Assembly: GCA_034669505.1 (NCBI GenBank)
Contig: JAXDNJ010000027.1
Span: 1-64,000 of the forward strand
Length of the DNA: 64,000 bases
From: JAFASC01 sp034669505
GTDB taxonomy: Bacteria > Pseudomonadota > Alphaproteobacteria > Rhizobiales > Beijerinckiaceae
Reading direction: 5' to 3'
The notes beneath the pieces were generated by a model. That model saw nothing but the letters and a program-made list of their open reading frames with translations, did not search any database and was not told where the DNA came from. This document shows positions 1 to 9,465 of the stretch, one piece after another. Position 1 is the stretch's first letter; each line of letters opens with the position of its first letter. A program made the translations under genes and the position numbers.

Positions 1-852
1 GTGAACGGCATCGTGCTCGGTCTGCTTTATGGGCTGATCGCCGTCGGCTTGGCACTTATCTTCGGCGTGATTGAAATCGTGAATTTCGCACACGGCGAAA
101 TGGTGATGTTCGGCGCCTTTGCGATGGCGTTTGCCCTGCCCTTCTTCGCCCTCAGCTATTGGCCCGCAGCAACGCTAGCAATTGTCGTTACCGGCGCTCT
201 CGGGCTCGTCCTCTACGAACTCCTCCTTGTCAGAATCGAGCGCACGGAATTCGAACGCAGCATTCTTGTGACACTCGGCATCTCGATGATCCTGCTCTAC
301 GGAATGCAGTATCTCTTCACCGCGACACCGCGCCTGGTCGACACGAATTACGGTTTCGACGGCTTCCAATTAGGCGATATCCGCGTCACCTGGATCCGCT
401 GTCTCGCTGGCCTCGCCGCGCTCGCTGCCTTCATCGGGCTCGGCGTGATCCTCAAGTTCACCCAGTTCGGGCGCGCGATGCGCGCGATCGCGCAGAATCG
501 CGAAGCCGCGCTGATGATCGGCATCAAGCCGCAACAGGTGGCGCGCAACGGCGTCATCGTCGCGGCAGGTCTGTGCGGACTGGCGGGCGCTGCGCTTGCG
601 CCGATCCAATCCGTGCAGCCGGCGATGGGACAGGCGTTGATCTTCAAGGCATTCGCGCTCACTGTTATCGGCGGGCTCGGACATATGGGGGGTGCCCTCA
701 TCGTCGCCATTCTGCTCGGACTTATCGAGAGCTGGTCTGCCGCCTTCACCGACGCGGTCTGGCAGGAGGCCTCCGTCTTCCTGATCATGATCGCGATCGT
801 ATTGGTTCGGCCCGCAGGCCTGTTCGGCGGAAAGCAGGTTCGCCTGGGATGA
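1..852 (+). CDS. livH: Branched-chain amino acid-type ABC transporter permease (LivH family), 5' end probably outside the window
   Basis: This is an inner-membrane permease of the LivH family, which with a LivM partner forms the channel of branched-chain amino acid, amide or urea importers. The protein is almost entirely hydrophobic segments and has the family N-terminal motif NFAHGE (residues about 28-33) and the late motif GGLGHMGGA. The frame is open from base 1 with a GTG. LivH proteins normally carry a few more residues before the first helix, so the real start may lie upstream. The stop overlaps the next gene by four bases (ATGA), placing it first in a tight livHMGF block. The substrate cannot be told from sequence; the hydantoinase genes downstream hint at an amide or ring compound. 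Confidence 0.9.
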   Translation: MNGIVLGLLYGLIAVGLALIFGVIEIVNFAHGEMVMFGAFAMAFALPFFALSYWPAATLAIVVTGALGLVLYELLLVRIERTEFERSILVTLGISMILLYGMQYLFTATPRLVDTNYGFDGFQLGDIRVTWIRCLAGLAALAAFIGLGVILKFTQFGRAMRAIAQNREAALMIGIKPQQVARNGVIVAAGLCGLAGAALAPIQSVQPAMGQALIFKAFALTVIGGLGHMGGALIVAILLGLIESWSAAFTDAVWQEASVFLIMIAIVLVRPAGLFGGKQVRLG

Positions 853-1793
853 CGCGCGCCGTTTTCACCGCTGCGGCACTAATTGTCCTCGCCGCCCTGC
901 CCCTGTTCGTGCATTCCAATTATGTGCTGTCGATTGCGGTCTCCGGCTTCATATTCGTCGTCTGTGCCGCGGCGCTGAACCTGATCTACGGGTTTGCCGG
1001 GCTTCTTTCATTCGCACAATTGGGGTTTTGGGGGATCGGCGGCTATGTCGCGGCGATCGCGGTTATCGATGGGCGCTTGCCTTTCGCGGCGGGCGTCATC
1101 CTCGCCGGGGTGGCAACTGCATGCGTCGCCCTGATCATCGGGGTTGCGATCCTCCGGACGAACCGGCACGCTTTCGTCATCGTCACCCTGACCTTCGCGC
1201 TGCTCTGCGCTCTGGTGGCGCGCGATTGGATTTCCGTCACCCGCGGACCCCTGGGCATTCCCGGTCTGCCGCCGGCGAGCATCCTCGGATACGCCTTCTC
1301 CAATCCGACGCGCTTCTACTATCTTGCGTTCGCGTTTGCGGTGCTCGCGCTCGGGCTGCTCTATGCGCTGGTCACGTCGCGGATCGGCCTTCTCCTCAAA
1401 GCGATCAAGCAAAACGATGCGCTGGCGCGCTCGCAGGGTATTTCCCCGATGCCCTACAAGCTTATGGCATTCGTTCTCAGCGCCGCGTTGACCGGCATGG
1501 CCGGCGGCATCTACGTGTTCCATCTGCGCGTCGTCGACCCGACGTTCCTGGATTTCTACTACATGCAAACCTTTCTGATCTTCGTGGTCATCGGGGGCCC
1601 GGGAAGCTTCTGGGGAGTCGTCATCGCCAGTGCGCTGATGGTTTCATTGCCGGAGGTGTTGCGGTTCACCAACGAGTTTCGCATGGTGATTTACGGGGTG
1701 GTGCTGGTCCTTGCCATGCTCGTTATTCCGCGGGGGCTTGCAGGTGTGTTTCACGACCGCCGGCTGAGGGCCATTCGGGCGGCGCTGACGTAA
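849..1793 (+). CDS. livM: Branched-chain amino acid-type ABC transporter permease (LivM family)
   Basis: Second permease of the first Liv-type importer, 314 residues. It has an N-terminal hydrophobic helix, the LivM motif LNLIYGFAGLLSFAQLGFWG-like segment near residue 45, and a run of membrane helices ending in IPRGLAGVF, a usual LivM C-terminus. The ATG at 849 overlaps the livH stop, and the stop is directly followed by the ATG of livG, so the genes are translationally coupled. Its length is typical of LivM proteins without an extra cytoplasmic domain. Confidence 0.92.
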   Translation: MTRAVFTAAALIVLAALPLFVHSNYVLSIAVSGFIFVVCAAALNLIYGFAGLLSFAQLGFWGIGGYVAAIAVIDGRLPFAAGVILAGVATACVALIIGVAILRTNRHAFVIVTLTFALLCALVARDWISVTRGPLGIPGLPPASILGYAFSNPTRFYYLAFAFAVLALGLLYALVTSRIGLLLKAIKQNDALARSQGISPMPYKLMAFVLSAALTGMAGGIYVFHLRVVDPTFLDFYYMQTFLIFVVIGGPGSFWGVVIASALMVSLPEVLRFTNEFRMVIYGVVLVLAMLVIPRGLAGVFHDRRLRAIRAALT

Positions 1794-2585
1794 ATGGCGC
1801 TTCTGGAAGTGCTCGGACTGTGCAAAGCCTATCGCGGCGTGCGTGCGGTGCGAGACACATCCTTTCATGTCGAACCCGGCACGATCACCGGCCTCATCGG
1901 ACCGAACGGCTCGGGCAAGACCACTGCGATCGATTGTATCACGGGGTTCCAGAAATCGGATGCGGGCCGCGTCCGGCTCGGCGACATCGACATCACCGGC
2001 CGCCCGCCCGAGCGGATCGCGCGCGCGGGCCTCCTGCGTACGTTCCAGGCGGTCCGCGTCTACGAAGACTTCGATCTGATGCAGAACCTGGTGGCGGTCG
2101 CCGCGCCCTTCGCCGGCGTCACCGGAGCGGACATGCTCCTGCGCCGACGCCGGTTTCGAGACGCACACGAACGCACTAGAGCGCGGGCACGAGAGGCGAT
2201 CGATCTCGTCGGGCTGACCCGCCTGATCGAAGCGCCTGCGGCCATCCTCTCCTATGGCCAGAAGAAGCTGCTCGCGCTCGCCGCCGTTCTGATGGCCAAT
2301 CCGAAGCTCGTCATTCTCGATGAACCGGTGGCCGGCGTGAACCCGACCCGCGTCAACGAGATCGCCGACCTGCTGCGCAGGATCAACCGGCAGGGAACGA
2401 CCTTCCTCATCATCGAGCACAATGTCGAATTCATCGCCAGCATTTGCGATCACGTGCTGGTGCTCGATCAAGGCAGACTGCTCACGCAAGGCCCACCCGC
2501 GACCATTCGGCAAGATGCACGCGTTCTCGACGCTTATCTCGGACGCGAAGGCGGGCGGCCGCAGAATCGCGAGGCAGTCTCGTGA
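1794..2585 (+). CDS. livG: ABC transporter ATP-binding protein (LivG family)
   Basis: Cytoplasmic ATPase of the first Liv importer, 263 residues. Walker A is GPNGSGKTT (residues 36-44), the signature region is the LivG-type variant LSYGQKKLL, and Walker B is VILDEPVAGV. The C-terminal part, with QGPPATIR and DAYLG, is typical of LivG proteins. It starts directly after livM and its stop overlaps the GTG of livF. It should pair with livF as a heterodimer. Confidence 0.93.
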   Translation: MALLEVLGLCKAYRGVRAVRDTSFHVEPGTITGLIGPNGSGKTTAIDCITGFQKSDAGRVRLGDIDITGRPPERIARAGLLRTFQAVRVYEDFDLMQNLVAVAAPFAGVTGADMLLRRRRFRDAHERTRARAREAIDLVGLTRLIEAPAAILSYGQKKLLALAAVLMANPKLVILDEPVAGVNPTRVNEIADLLRRINRQGTTFLIIEHNVEFIASICDHVLVLDQGRLLTQGPPATIRQDARVLDAYLGREGGRPQNREAVS

Positions 2586-3319
2586 CGGCGCCGCTCCTCG
2601 AACTCGTCGCGCTCAGCGCCGGATATGCGGACGTAGAGATCGTGCGCGACTTCGATCTAAGGCTCAACCCTGGCACGATCACCACTTTGATCGGGGGAAA
2701 CGGCGCGGGCAAATCGACGCTGCTGAAAGCAATCTACGGCTCTTGCCGCCGGTTTTCCGGTCAGATCGTCTTCGAAGGCATGTCGGTCGAGCGACAGGAT
2801 CCTTGGGAGCGGCTGAAAGCCGGCATAGGCTTCGTACCGCAAGGCCGCTGCAACTTTCCGCTGATGAGTGTTGCCGAGAACCTGAAGATCGCCTGCTACA
2901 CGATGCGGAAGCCAAGTCATGCGCCCGCAATCGAGCGCGTGACCGCTCTTTTTCCGGTCCTGCGTCAGCGCTGGCCCGTTTCGGCCGGCAATCTTTCCGG
3001 CGGCGAACAACAGCTTCTCGAAATGGCGATGGTGCTGACAACAAGCCCGAAATTACTGCTCCTCGACGAACCCTCGCTCGGCCTCTCACCCAAGACACAA
3101 ATGCAAGTCTTCGATTCGGTGCAAGAAGTCGCCGCAGCCGGCGTGACCTGTCTCATCGTCGAGCAGAACGTGCACGGCGCCTTGCTCATCTCGCAGACCG
3201 CAATCGTCATGGAACTCGGACGTAAATTCATGGAAGGATCCGCCGAAACCGTGCGGCACGATCCCCGCATTCGCGAAGCCTATCTCGGCGGCAACATCAA
3301 AGAAGCGGCAACCGCATGA
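2582..3319 (+). CDS. livF: ABC transporter ATP-binding protein (LivF family)
   Basis: Second ATPase of the first Liv importer, 245 residues. Walker A is GGNGAGKST (residues 38-46), the ABC signature is LSGGEQQLLE, and Walker B is LLLLDEPSLGL, all canonical LivF. I chose the GTG at 2582, which overlaps the livG stop (GTGA); an upstream in-frame extension would run back through livG. The stop overlaps the ATG of the hydantoinase A gene, tying transport to catabolism in one transcript. Confidence 0.93.
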   Translation: MTAPLLELVALSAGYADVEIVRDFDLRLNPGTITTLIGGNGAGKSTLLKAIYGSCRRFSGQIVFEGMSVERQDPWERLKAGIGFVPQGRCNFPLMSVAENLKIACYTMRKPSHAPAIERVTALFPVLRQRWPVSAGNLSGGEQQLLEMAMVLTTSPKLLLLDEPSLGLSPKTQMQVFDSVQEVAAAGVTCLIVEQNVHGALLISQTAIVMELGRKFMEGSAETVRHDPRIREAYLGGNIKEAATA

Positions 3320-5382
3320 CCGCCGCTCGTCTGGCCGTCGATATCGGCGGCACCTTCACGGATTTCGCTATCGAGAGCGGCGGAAAACGCTGGACACACA
3401 AACTTCTGACAACGTCACGCGCGCCGGAACTCGCGGTGTTGAAGGGAACCGGGCAAATCCTTGCCGACGCGGGCTTGAGCCCGGGCGATCTCTCGATGGT
3501 CGTGCACGGAACGACCCTGGCCACCAATGCGGTAATCGAACGGAAGGGCGCGAAAACGGCGTTGCTGGTGACCGAGGGCTTCCGCGACTCCGTCGAAATG
3601 GCTTACGAAAATCGTTTCGAGCAATACGATATCTGGATGGAACGGCCGCCGCCGCTCGTGCCACGCCATTTGCGATTGCCGGTACCTGAGCGGTTGAGCG
3701 CACGCGGCGAGATCATCAAGCCGCTCGATGAGCGCGCCTTTCCGCCGCTTGTCCAAACATTGGAACAGGCGGGAATCGAGAGTGTCGCGATCGGGTTTCT
3801 GCATTCCTACGTCGACGCGGTGCATGAACAAAGGGCGGGCGATATCTTGGCGCGTCTTGCGCCGCATCTGTCGATCACGTTATCCAGCGAAGTCTCGCCG
3901 GAGATGCGGGAATATGAACGCTGGTCGACGGCCTGCGTGAATGCTTATGTCCAGCCGGTCATGGCAAGCTATCTCGCACGGCTGGAGAACGGCTTTCGCG
4001 CGCTTGGGCTCGCCTGCCCGCTTTATCTCATGACGTCAGCCGGCGGACTGACGACCATGGAGATGGCGCGCCGCTTCCCCGTGCGCCTGGTCGAATCCGG
4101 CCCGGCCGGCGGCGCCGTGCTGGCGCGTCACATCGCGGAGGAATGCGGGTTCCGCAACATCATCTCCTTCGACATGGGCGGCACGACGGCAAAGATTTGC
4201 CTGATCGACGATCTGAAGCCGCAATATTCGCGCGCCTTCGAAGTCGCGCGTCAATATCGCTTCATGAAGGGCAGCGGATTGCCGATCCGCATCCCGGTCG
4301 TGGAGATGGTCGAGATCGGCGCCGGCGGCGGGTCAATCGCGGAAGTCGATACTCTGTCGCGAATTCAGGTGGGGCCGGAAAGCGCCGGCTCGGAACCGGG
4401 GCCTGCTTGCTATCGTCGCGGCGGCACGCGTGCGACCGTCACCGACGCCGATGTCGTTCTCGGCCGCATTCGCGCCGACCATTTCGCAGCCGGCCGCATG
4501 CATCTGGACAGCGAGGCGGCTGCAAAGGCGATCGCCGAGCACGTCGGCACAAAACTCGATCTCGACACCAAACGCGCCGCTCTCGGCATTTCGGAAATCG
4601 TCGAAGAGAACATGGCAAACGCCGCGCGTATTCACGCGGTCGAGCGCGGCAAGGATTTATCGGGCCGCGCCATGGTCGCCTTCGGCGGTGCGGCCCCGCT
4701 GCATGCGGCGCGTTTGGCGGAGAAGCTCGACGTGCAAACCATCATCGTTCCGACAGGTGCAGGCGTGGGCTCCGCTGTCGGTTTCCTTCTTGCCGCCGTT
4801 TCCTACGAAATCGTGCGCACGCGATATTCGCTGCTCGATGAGAGCTTCGCGGCTGGGCCGATCCAAGCCTTGCGAAAGGCGATGCGCGAGGAGGCGGAAG
4901 CCGTTATCCGGCAAGCGGTATCCGGCGCCGCATTGACCGAAGATTGGACCGCCGACATGCGCTACCACGGACAGGGACACGAACTCGCAGTGACGATCCC
5001 GCAGGGCACACCCATTGTGCCCGCAGATTTGAAGACGCTGTTCGAGCGCGAATACGAAATTCAGTTCGGCCGCGTGATTCCGGGGCTCGACGTGGAGGTC
5101 CTGAACTGGACGCTGCGCCTCTCCGCGCCGGAACCGGAAGTGCAACCCTGCCCTGCCTCCCCGCCGGATCGGCGGGTGAGGACCACAACAGCTTCGGAAC
5201 TCGTCGATCCTGCGACTGGCGAAAGCGTTGCGGCCGAAACCCACCTTCGCGCCGATCTCATGCCCGGCGACGCCATCGCGGGCCCGGCTTTGATCATCGA
5301 GGACGAGACGACAACCTTCGTCGCCCCGAACTGGGACGCGCGGATCGACAGTCTCGGCTACATCGTGCTGACCCGGAGCTGA
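3316..5382 (+). CDS. hyuA: Hydantoinase/oxoprolinase subunit A (ATP-dependent, HyuA family)
   Basis: This is the ATP-binding subunit of the N-methylhydantoinase/5-oxoprolinase/acetone carboxylase family. These enzymes use ATP to activate a lactam, cyclic imide or ketone carbonyl. The N-terminal phosphate-binding motif AVDIGGTFTDFAI (about residues 8-20), the following HGTTLATNAVIERKGAKT segment and the central SFDMGGTTAKICLI motif are diagnostic. At 688 residues it matches bacterial HyuA. It overlaps livF by four bases and lies four bases before hyuB. Substrate specificity cannot be read from sequence; hydantoin, N-methylhydantoin, 5-oxoproline or another cyclic amide are all possible. Confidence 0.92.
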   Translation: MTAARLAVDIGGTFTDFAIESGGKRWTHKLLTTSRAPELAVLKGTGQILADAGLSPGDLSMVVHGTTLATNAVIERKGAKTALLVTEGFRDSVEMAYENRFEQYDIWMERPPPLVPRHLRLPVPERLSARGEIIKPLDERAFPPLVQTLEQAGIESVAIGFLHSYVDAVHEQRAGDILARLAPHLSITLSSEVSPEMREYERWSTACVNAYVQPVMASYLARLENGFRALGLACPLYLMTSAGGLTTMEMARRFPVRLVESGPAGGAVLARHIAEECGFRNIISFDMGGTTAKICLIDDLKPQYSRAFEVARQYRFMKGSGLPIRIPVVEMVEIGAGGGSIAEVDTLSRIQVGPESAGSEPGPACYRRGGTRATVTDADVVLGRIRADHFAAGRMHLDSEAAAKAIAEHVGTKLDLDTKRAALGISEIVEENMANAARIHAVERGKDLSGRAMVAFGGAAPLHAARLAEKLDVQTIIVPTGAGVGSAVGFLLAAVSYEIVRTRYSLLDESFAAGPIQALRKAMREEAEAVIRQAVSGAALTEDWTADMRYHGQGHELAVTIPQGTPIVPADLKTLFEREYEIQFGRVIPGLDVEVLNWTLRLSAPEPEVQPCPASPPDRRVRTTTASELVDPATGESVAAETHLRADLMPGDAIAGPALIIEDETTTFVAPNWDARIDSLGYIVLTRS

Positions 5383-5386
5383 TCTC

Positions 5387-7144
5387 ATGCAGGACTCCGC
5401 CGCGCTCTCGAAAATCCACCTCCAAATCATGTGGGACCGGCTGATCTCCGTCGTCGAGGAACAGGCGCAGGCGCTGGTGCGCACCGGCTTCAGCACCTCG
5501 ACACGCGAGGCCGGAGACATCTCCGCTGGCGTATTCGATATTGCGGGGCGGATGATCGCACAGGCGGTGACCGGCACGCCCGGCCACATCAATTCGATGG
5601 CGCGCGCGGTCACGCATTTCATCGCGAAATTTCCGACGCAGACGATGCGCGCCGGCGACGTCTTCATCACCAACGATCCGTGGAAGGGAACGGGGCACCT
5701 GCACGATTTCACCGTCGTCACGCCGGTCTTCCGCGATGCCCGGCTGGTGGCGCTGTTCGCCTGCACGTGCCACGTCGTCGATGTCGGCGGCCGCGGCATG
5801 GGACCTGACGGCCGCCAGGTTTACGAAGAGGGACTCTACGTTCCGCTCATGCGCTTCGCTCGTGAAGGCGAGGTCAACGAGACCCTGATCGAGATGGTGC
5901 GGGCGAATGTCCGCGAACCGGTGCAGGTCGTCGGCGACATCTATTCCCTGGTCGCGTGCAACGACGTCGGTACCAGGCGTCTCCTGCAGATGATGGACGA
6001 ATTCGAGCTCGAGGACCTGTCCTCGCTTGCCGAACACATCCTGACCCGCTCGCATGAAGCGATGGTCGAAGCCATCCGGGACGTGCCGAACGGAACCTAC
6101 AAGAACAGCATGCGCATCGACGGCTACGACAAGCCGATCGACCTCGTCGCGGAACTCACCGTCGACGACGAACACATTCACGTCGATTTCACCGGGACGT
6201 CGGCGGCTTCTTCCTACGGCATCAACGTGCCCTTCTGCTATACCGAAGCTTACACGGCGTTCGGCATCAAGTGCATTGTCGCGCCGAAGGTGCCGAACAA
6301 CGCCGCCTCCCTCGCGACAATGACGATGAGCGCGCCGGAGAATTGCATCCTGAATGCGCTGCATCCGCTGCCGGTCGCAACGCGGCATGTCACGGGACAG
6401 ATGCTGCCCGACGTCGTCATCGGCTGTTTGCATCAGGCGCTGGCGGGCCGGGTCCCGGCGGAAGGCACCTCCTGCCTGTGGAATCTTTTCGCCTTCGGCG
6501 GAGCCGGCCGCGTCGACGCCGATCCAGGTGAGATCGCGCACGCGAAAGCGTTCAACGTGATGTCGTTCCATTCCGGTGGCGCCGGCGCGCGGCCCGGCAA
6601 AGATGGACTGTCGGCGACCGCCTTCCCAAGCGGCGTGCGTAACGTGCCGATCGAAGTCACCGAAGCGTTGTCCCCGATCCTCGTGCGCCGCAAGGAATAC
6701 CGCACCGATTCCGGCGGTCCCGGCGAGTTTCGCGGCGGACTCGGACAGGTGATGGAGGTCGTCACGCTGGACGAGGCGCCATTCGGCATCAGTGCCAATT
6801 ACGATCGCATCGATTTCCCGCCGCGGGGCCGCGACGGCGGGCGCAGCGGCGAGCCGGGCGCGCTCCAGCTCGCGTCGGGACGCAAGCTGCGAGGCAAGGG
6901 CCAGCAGACCGTCGCGCGCGACGACGTGCTGACGATCCTCATGCCCGGCGGCGGCGGACTCGGGGATCCGCTCCGGCGCGATGCGCAGCGGGTCGCGGAA
7001 GACGTGCGTCACGGGTTGATTTCGCCAGAAGCTGCACTCTCCGATTATGGGGTCCTCCTGCGCGACGATGGTTCGCAGGACGAAAGCGCAACACGTGCGG
7101 TGCGAGAGCAGAAATCGAATCCTGCGAGCGGAGAGAACGCGTGA
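5387..7144 (+). CDS. hyuB: Hydantoinase/oxoprolinase subunit B (HyuB family)
   Basis: Partner of the upstream HyuA subunit, 585 residues, matching bacterial HyuB. The N-terminal segment with TREAGDISAGVFD and the motifs HINSMARAV, FITNDPWKGTGHLHDF and GGPGEFRGGLGQ are family hallmarks. HyuA and HyuB normally work as a complex for ATP-dependent opening of a cyclic amide. The stop overlaps the GTG of the next gene (GTGA), so the LLM oxidoreductase downstream is probably co-translated and acts in the same pathway. Confidence 0.92.
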   Translation: MQDSAALSKIHLQIMWDRLISVVEEQAQALVRTGFSTSTREAGDISAGVFDIAGRMIAQAVTGTPGHINSMARAVTHFIAKFPTQTMRAGDVFITNDPWKGTGHLHDFTVVTPVFRDARLVALFACTCHVVDVGGRGMGPDGRQVYEEGLYVPLMRFAREGEVNETLIEMVRANVREPVQVVGDIYSLVACNDVGTRRLLQMMDEFELEDLSSLAEHILTRSHEAMVEAIRDVPNGTYKNSMRIDGYDKPIDLVAELTVDDEHIHVDFTGTSAASSYGINVPFCYTEAYTAFGIKCIVAPKVPNNAASLATMTMSAPENCILNALHPLPVATRHVTGQMLPDVVIGCLHQALAGRVPAEGTSCLWNLFAFGGAGRVDADPGEIAHAKAFNVMSFHSGGAGARPGKDGLSATAFPSGVRNVPIEVTEALSPILVRRKEYRTDSGGPGEFRGGLGQVMEVVTLDEAPFGISANYDRIDFPPRGRDGGRSGEPGALQLASGRKLRGKGQQTVARDDVLTILMPGGGGLGDPLRRDAQRVAEDVRHGLISPEAALSDYGVLLRDDGSQDESATRAVREQKSNPASGENA

Positions 7145-8154
7145 GTGTCATCGTCAGCGCCGGTTTGCCGACTGGAATGGAGGGCCTCACCTATCCGATT
7201 CCGTTCTCCGAGCCGGAGGCCGTGATCCGCATCGCCCAGCATGCAGAGCGGCTCGGCTATCATTCGGTCTGGGGCAACGACCACATGACCACGCAGCATT
7301 ATGTGCGCGCGGAATTCCCCGTTCCGCCGCGATTTTGGGAGCCGCTCATCACCTATGCATTCGTCGCCGCGCATACAAAAACGCTGCGGCTCGGGACCGG
7401 GGTCCTGGTTCTTCCCATGCGGCGCGATATCGTCGTTCTCGCTAAGCAGCTCGCGACGCTCGACCACTTCAGCGGCGGGCGCGTGGAATTCGGCGTCGGA
7501 GTTGGAGCTTATCGCGAGGAATTCGAGGCGCTGTGGCCCGACAGCAAGGCCCATCGCGGCGATATGGTTGAGGAAGGGGTGAAGGCAATCCAGGCGCTAT
7601 TCGGCACGCGCAGCGCGTCTTTTGACGGAAAGCATTATCAGTTCCGCGATGTGGAGCTCTATCCGAAGCCACTGCAAAAGCACCTGCCGATCTATTTCGG
7701 CGGCAACAGCGCCAAACATATCAGGCGGGTTGCCGAATCCGCAGACGGTTGGATTCCCGCGGGTATGGAGCCCGAGCGGCTGAAGGCCATGGCGGACGAG
7801 ATAAAGCAGCTCGCCACAGCAGCAGGACGCGACGCATCAAGGATAGCAATCGCGCCGCAATATGTCGTGCATGTCGGCAAGACCGATGACGCCGCGGCGG
7901 CGCGCTTTCGGCAGAGCCAGATGTACAAACACCTTGTCTCGCTCGGCAAATCGACGCTCAAGGCGCAAGAATCTCTGCCGATGGAAGACATCAATCTGAT
8001 CGGCAGTCCGGCATCCGTGATCGAGAAAGCGCAGAGATTGAAGGAGGCCGGCGTCACGCATTTCCTCGGCCTGTATTTCGCCGCCAATGACCTCCAGGAA
8101 TTGCTCGATCAGATGCAGCTTTTTGCGCAAGAGGTGACGCCAAAGATTGTCTGA
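7141..8154 (+). CDS. LLM-class flavin/F420-dependent oxidoreductase
   Basis: Luciferase-like TIM-barrel oxidoreductase, 337 residues. Family motifs include GYHSVWGNDHM near residue 40, LRLGTGVLVLPMRRD, LATLDHFSGGRVEFGVGVG (the LLM glycine motif) and a C-terminal LKEAGVTHF segment. It resembles the subgroup annotated as F420-dependent, but F420 versus FMN use cannot be proven by motif. Since a complete F420 pathway lies about 2 kb downstream on the other strand, F420 is the reasonable cofactor. GTG start overlapping hyuB. It may reduce or oxidise the substrate of HyuAB, but that is inference. Confidence 0.85.
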   Translation: MSVIVSAGLPTGMEGLTYPIPFSEPEAVIRIAQHAERLGYHSVWGNDHMTTQHYVRAEFPVPPRFWEPLITYAFVAAHTKTLRLGTGVLVLPMRRDIVVLAKQLATLDHFSGGRVEFGVGVGAYREEFEALWPDSKAHRGDMVEEGVKAIQALFGTRSASFDGKHYQFRDVELYPKPLQKHLPIYFGGNSAKHIRRVAESADGWIPAGMEPERLKAMADEIKQLATAAGRDASRIAIAPQYVVHVGKTDDAAAARFRQSQMYKHLVSLGKSTLKAQESLPMEDINLIGSPASVIEKAQRLKEAGVTHFLGLYFAANDLQELLDQMQLFAQEVTPKIV

Positions 8155-9457
8155 TCCTGCAAACGAGCCGGCAGAAACCGAGACGACGGCGCAGAAACCC
8201 GCGCAATGGCTAGAAGGCTCGCCATCGACCGCGATCGGCCAGCGTTCGCTCGCCGATCCGCGGCATCTTTTTCCGCTCTATCCGCCGCTGCTGCGCGGTT
8301 GCCCGGCAAGCAGTAGCGACGAGATGCAATACCCGCTGGAGATCGACTACGAATACGCGCGCGTCGCGCCTGATGTGTTCTCGCAACCGCCTTTGCCGGG
8401 ACTACAGCGCTGGGCGCCTCTCCTGCCGCCTTTAATGCCCGGCCTTTCGCTCGGCGAGGGCGGCACACCACTGATCGCGTCCGTGCGGTTGGCGAACTGG
8501 ATCGGAACGAGCGCCCCTATTCTGCTCAAAGACGAGAGCCGGAATCCGACCTGGAGCCACAAGGACCGGCTGAATTACTGCATCACGAGTGCCGCCGCCG
8601 CGGTGAATGCAAGGGGCATCGCGGTCGCCTCTTCCGGTAATCACGGCGTCTCGGCCGCTGCTTATGCGGCGCGCGCTGGGCTGCCTTGCGTCGTCATTAC
8701 CAGCCCCTCCGCGCAGCCGGCTTTCTTGCATTTTCTTGAGGCGCTGAAGGCCGAGATCATCATCGTCCCGGTCGAACGACGTTGGGCCGTTCTCTGCGAG
8801 GTGATTGAAGCAACGGGTTTCATGAGCGCCAGCAATCTGACGCGCTTCCACACCGGCAATCCGTTCGGACCCGAGGGATACAAGACGATCGCCTACGAAA
8901 TCTTTCTTCAATGCGATCGCACGATGCCGGGGACTGTCGTCGTTCCGACCGGATATGGGGAGCTCCTCTACGGCCTCGCCAAAGGCTTCAACGAAATCGT
9001 GCGCTTCGGGCTCGCCGGGCACGTGCCGCGGATCGTTTCCGCCGAGCCTGCGCTACGCGGCCCGCTCGCGCAGGCAATGCAGCGCAATGCTGCCGCTGTC
9101 GAAGTAGACGGCCCACCCTCACTCGCCGCCGGCATTTCATGCACGGTCAGCAGCTACCGCGGCGTCAAGGCGCTGCGTGATAGTAGTAGTAATGGGATGG
9201 CGCTCACATTTTCCGAAGCGACGCTCACCGAAGCCGCGTTGGAGCTGGCGCGCGAAGGACTTTGGCAGGAATATTCCGGCGCAGCCGGACTCGCCCCTTT
9301 GCGCGAGGCGTATCACAGCGGGCCGCGCTTCGAGGAGCCGATCGTAGCGATTCTGACATCAACCGGTCTCAAGGAGATGCCTGCGGCGAACGTCAATTCG
9401 CATGTGAGCAGCGCTCACGATATCGCCGCGGCTATCGCGCGATTACGTGCGGGTTGA
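8147..9457 (+). CDS. PLP-dependent enzyme of the threonine synthase/tryptophan synthase beta fold
   Basis: Fold-type II PLP enzyme, 436 residues. The PLP lysine is in SHKDR (K139), and the phosphate/substrate loop SSGNHG is at 162-167; both match threonine synthase-like and threonine dehydratase-like proteins. The N-terminal part (CP followed by YPLEIDYEYARV) recalls threonine synthase, but the position between LLM oxidoreductases argues for a catabolic lyase rather than threonine synthesis. The start is a TTG overlapping the previous stop by eight bases; a later start is possible because the first 30 residues look unstructured. The substrate is unknown. Confidence 0.8.
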   Translation: MSDPANEPAETETTAQKPAQWLEGSPSTAIGQRSLADPRHLFPLYPPLLRGCPASSSDEMQYPLEIDYEYARVAPDVFSQPPLPGLQRWAPLLPPLMPGLSLGEGGTPLIASVRLANWIGTSAPILLKDESRNPTWSHKDRLNYCITSAAAAVNARGIAVASSGNHGVSAAAYAARAGLPCVVITSPSAQPAFLHFLEALKAEIIIVPVERRWAVLCEVIEATGFMSASNLTRFHTGNPFGPEGYKTIAYEIFLQCDRTMPGTVVVPTGYGELLYGLAKGFNEIVRFGLAGHVPRIVSAEPALRGPLAQAMQRNAAAVEVDGPPSLAAGISCTVSSYRGVKALRDSSSNGMALTFSEATLTEAALELAREGLWQEYSGAAGLAPLREAYHSGPRFEEPIVAILTSTGLKEMPAANVNSHVSSAHDIAAAIARLRAG

Positions 9458-9465
9458 ACGACGTC

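Noticed and set aside
5294..7012. A 572-codon open frame on the minus strand opposite hyuB
   Set aside because: Shadow of the hyuB coding frame with low-complexity Arg/Asp/His-rich translation and no domain signature.
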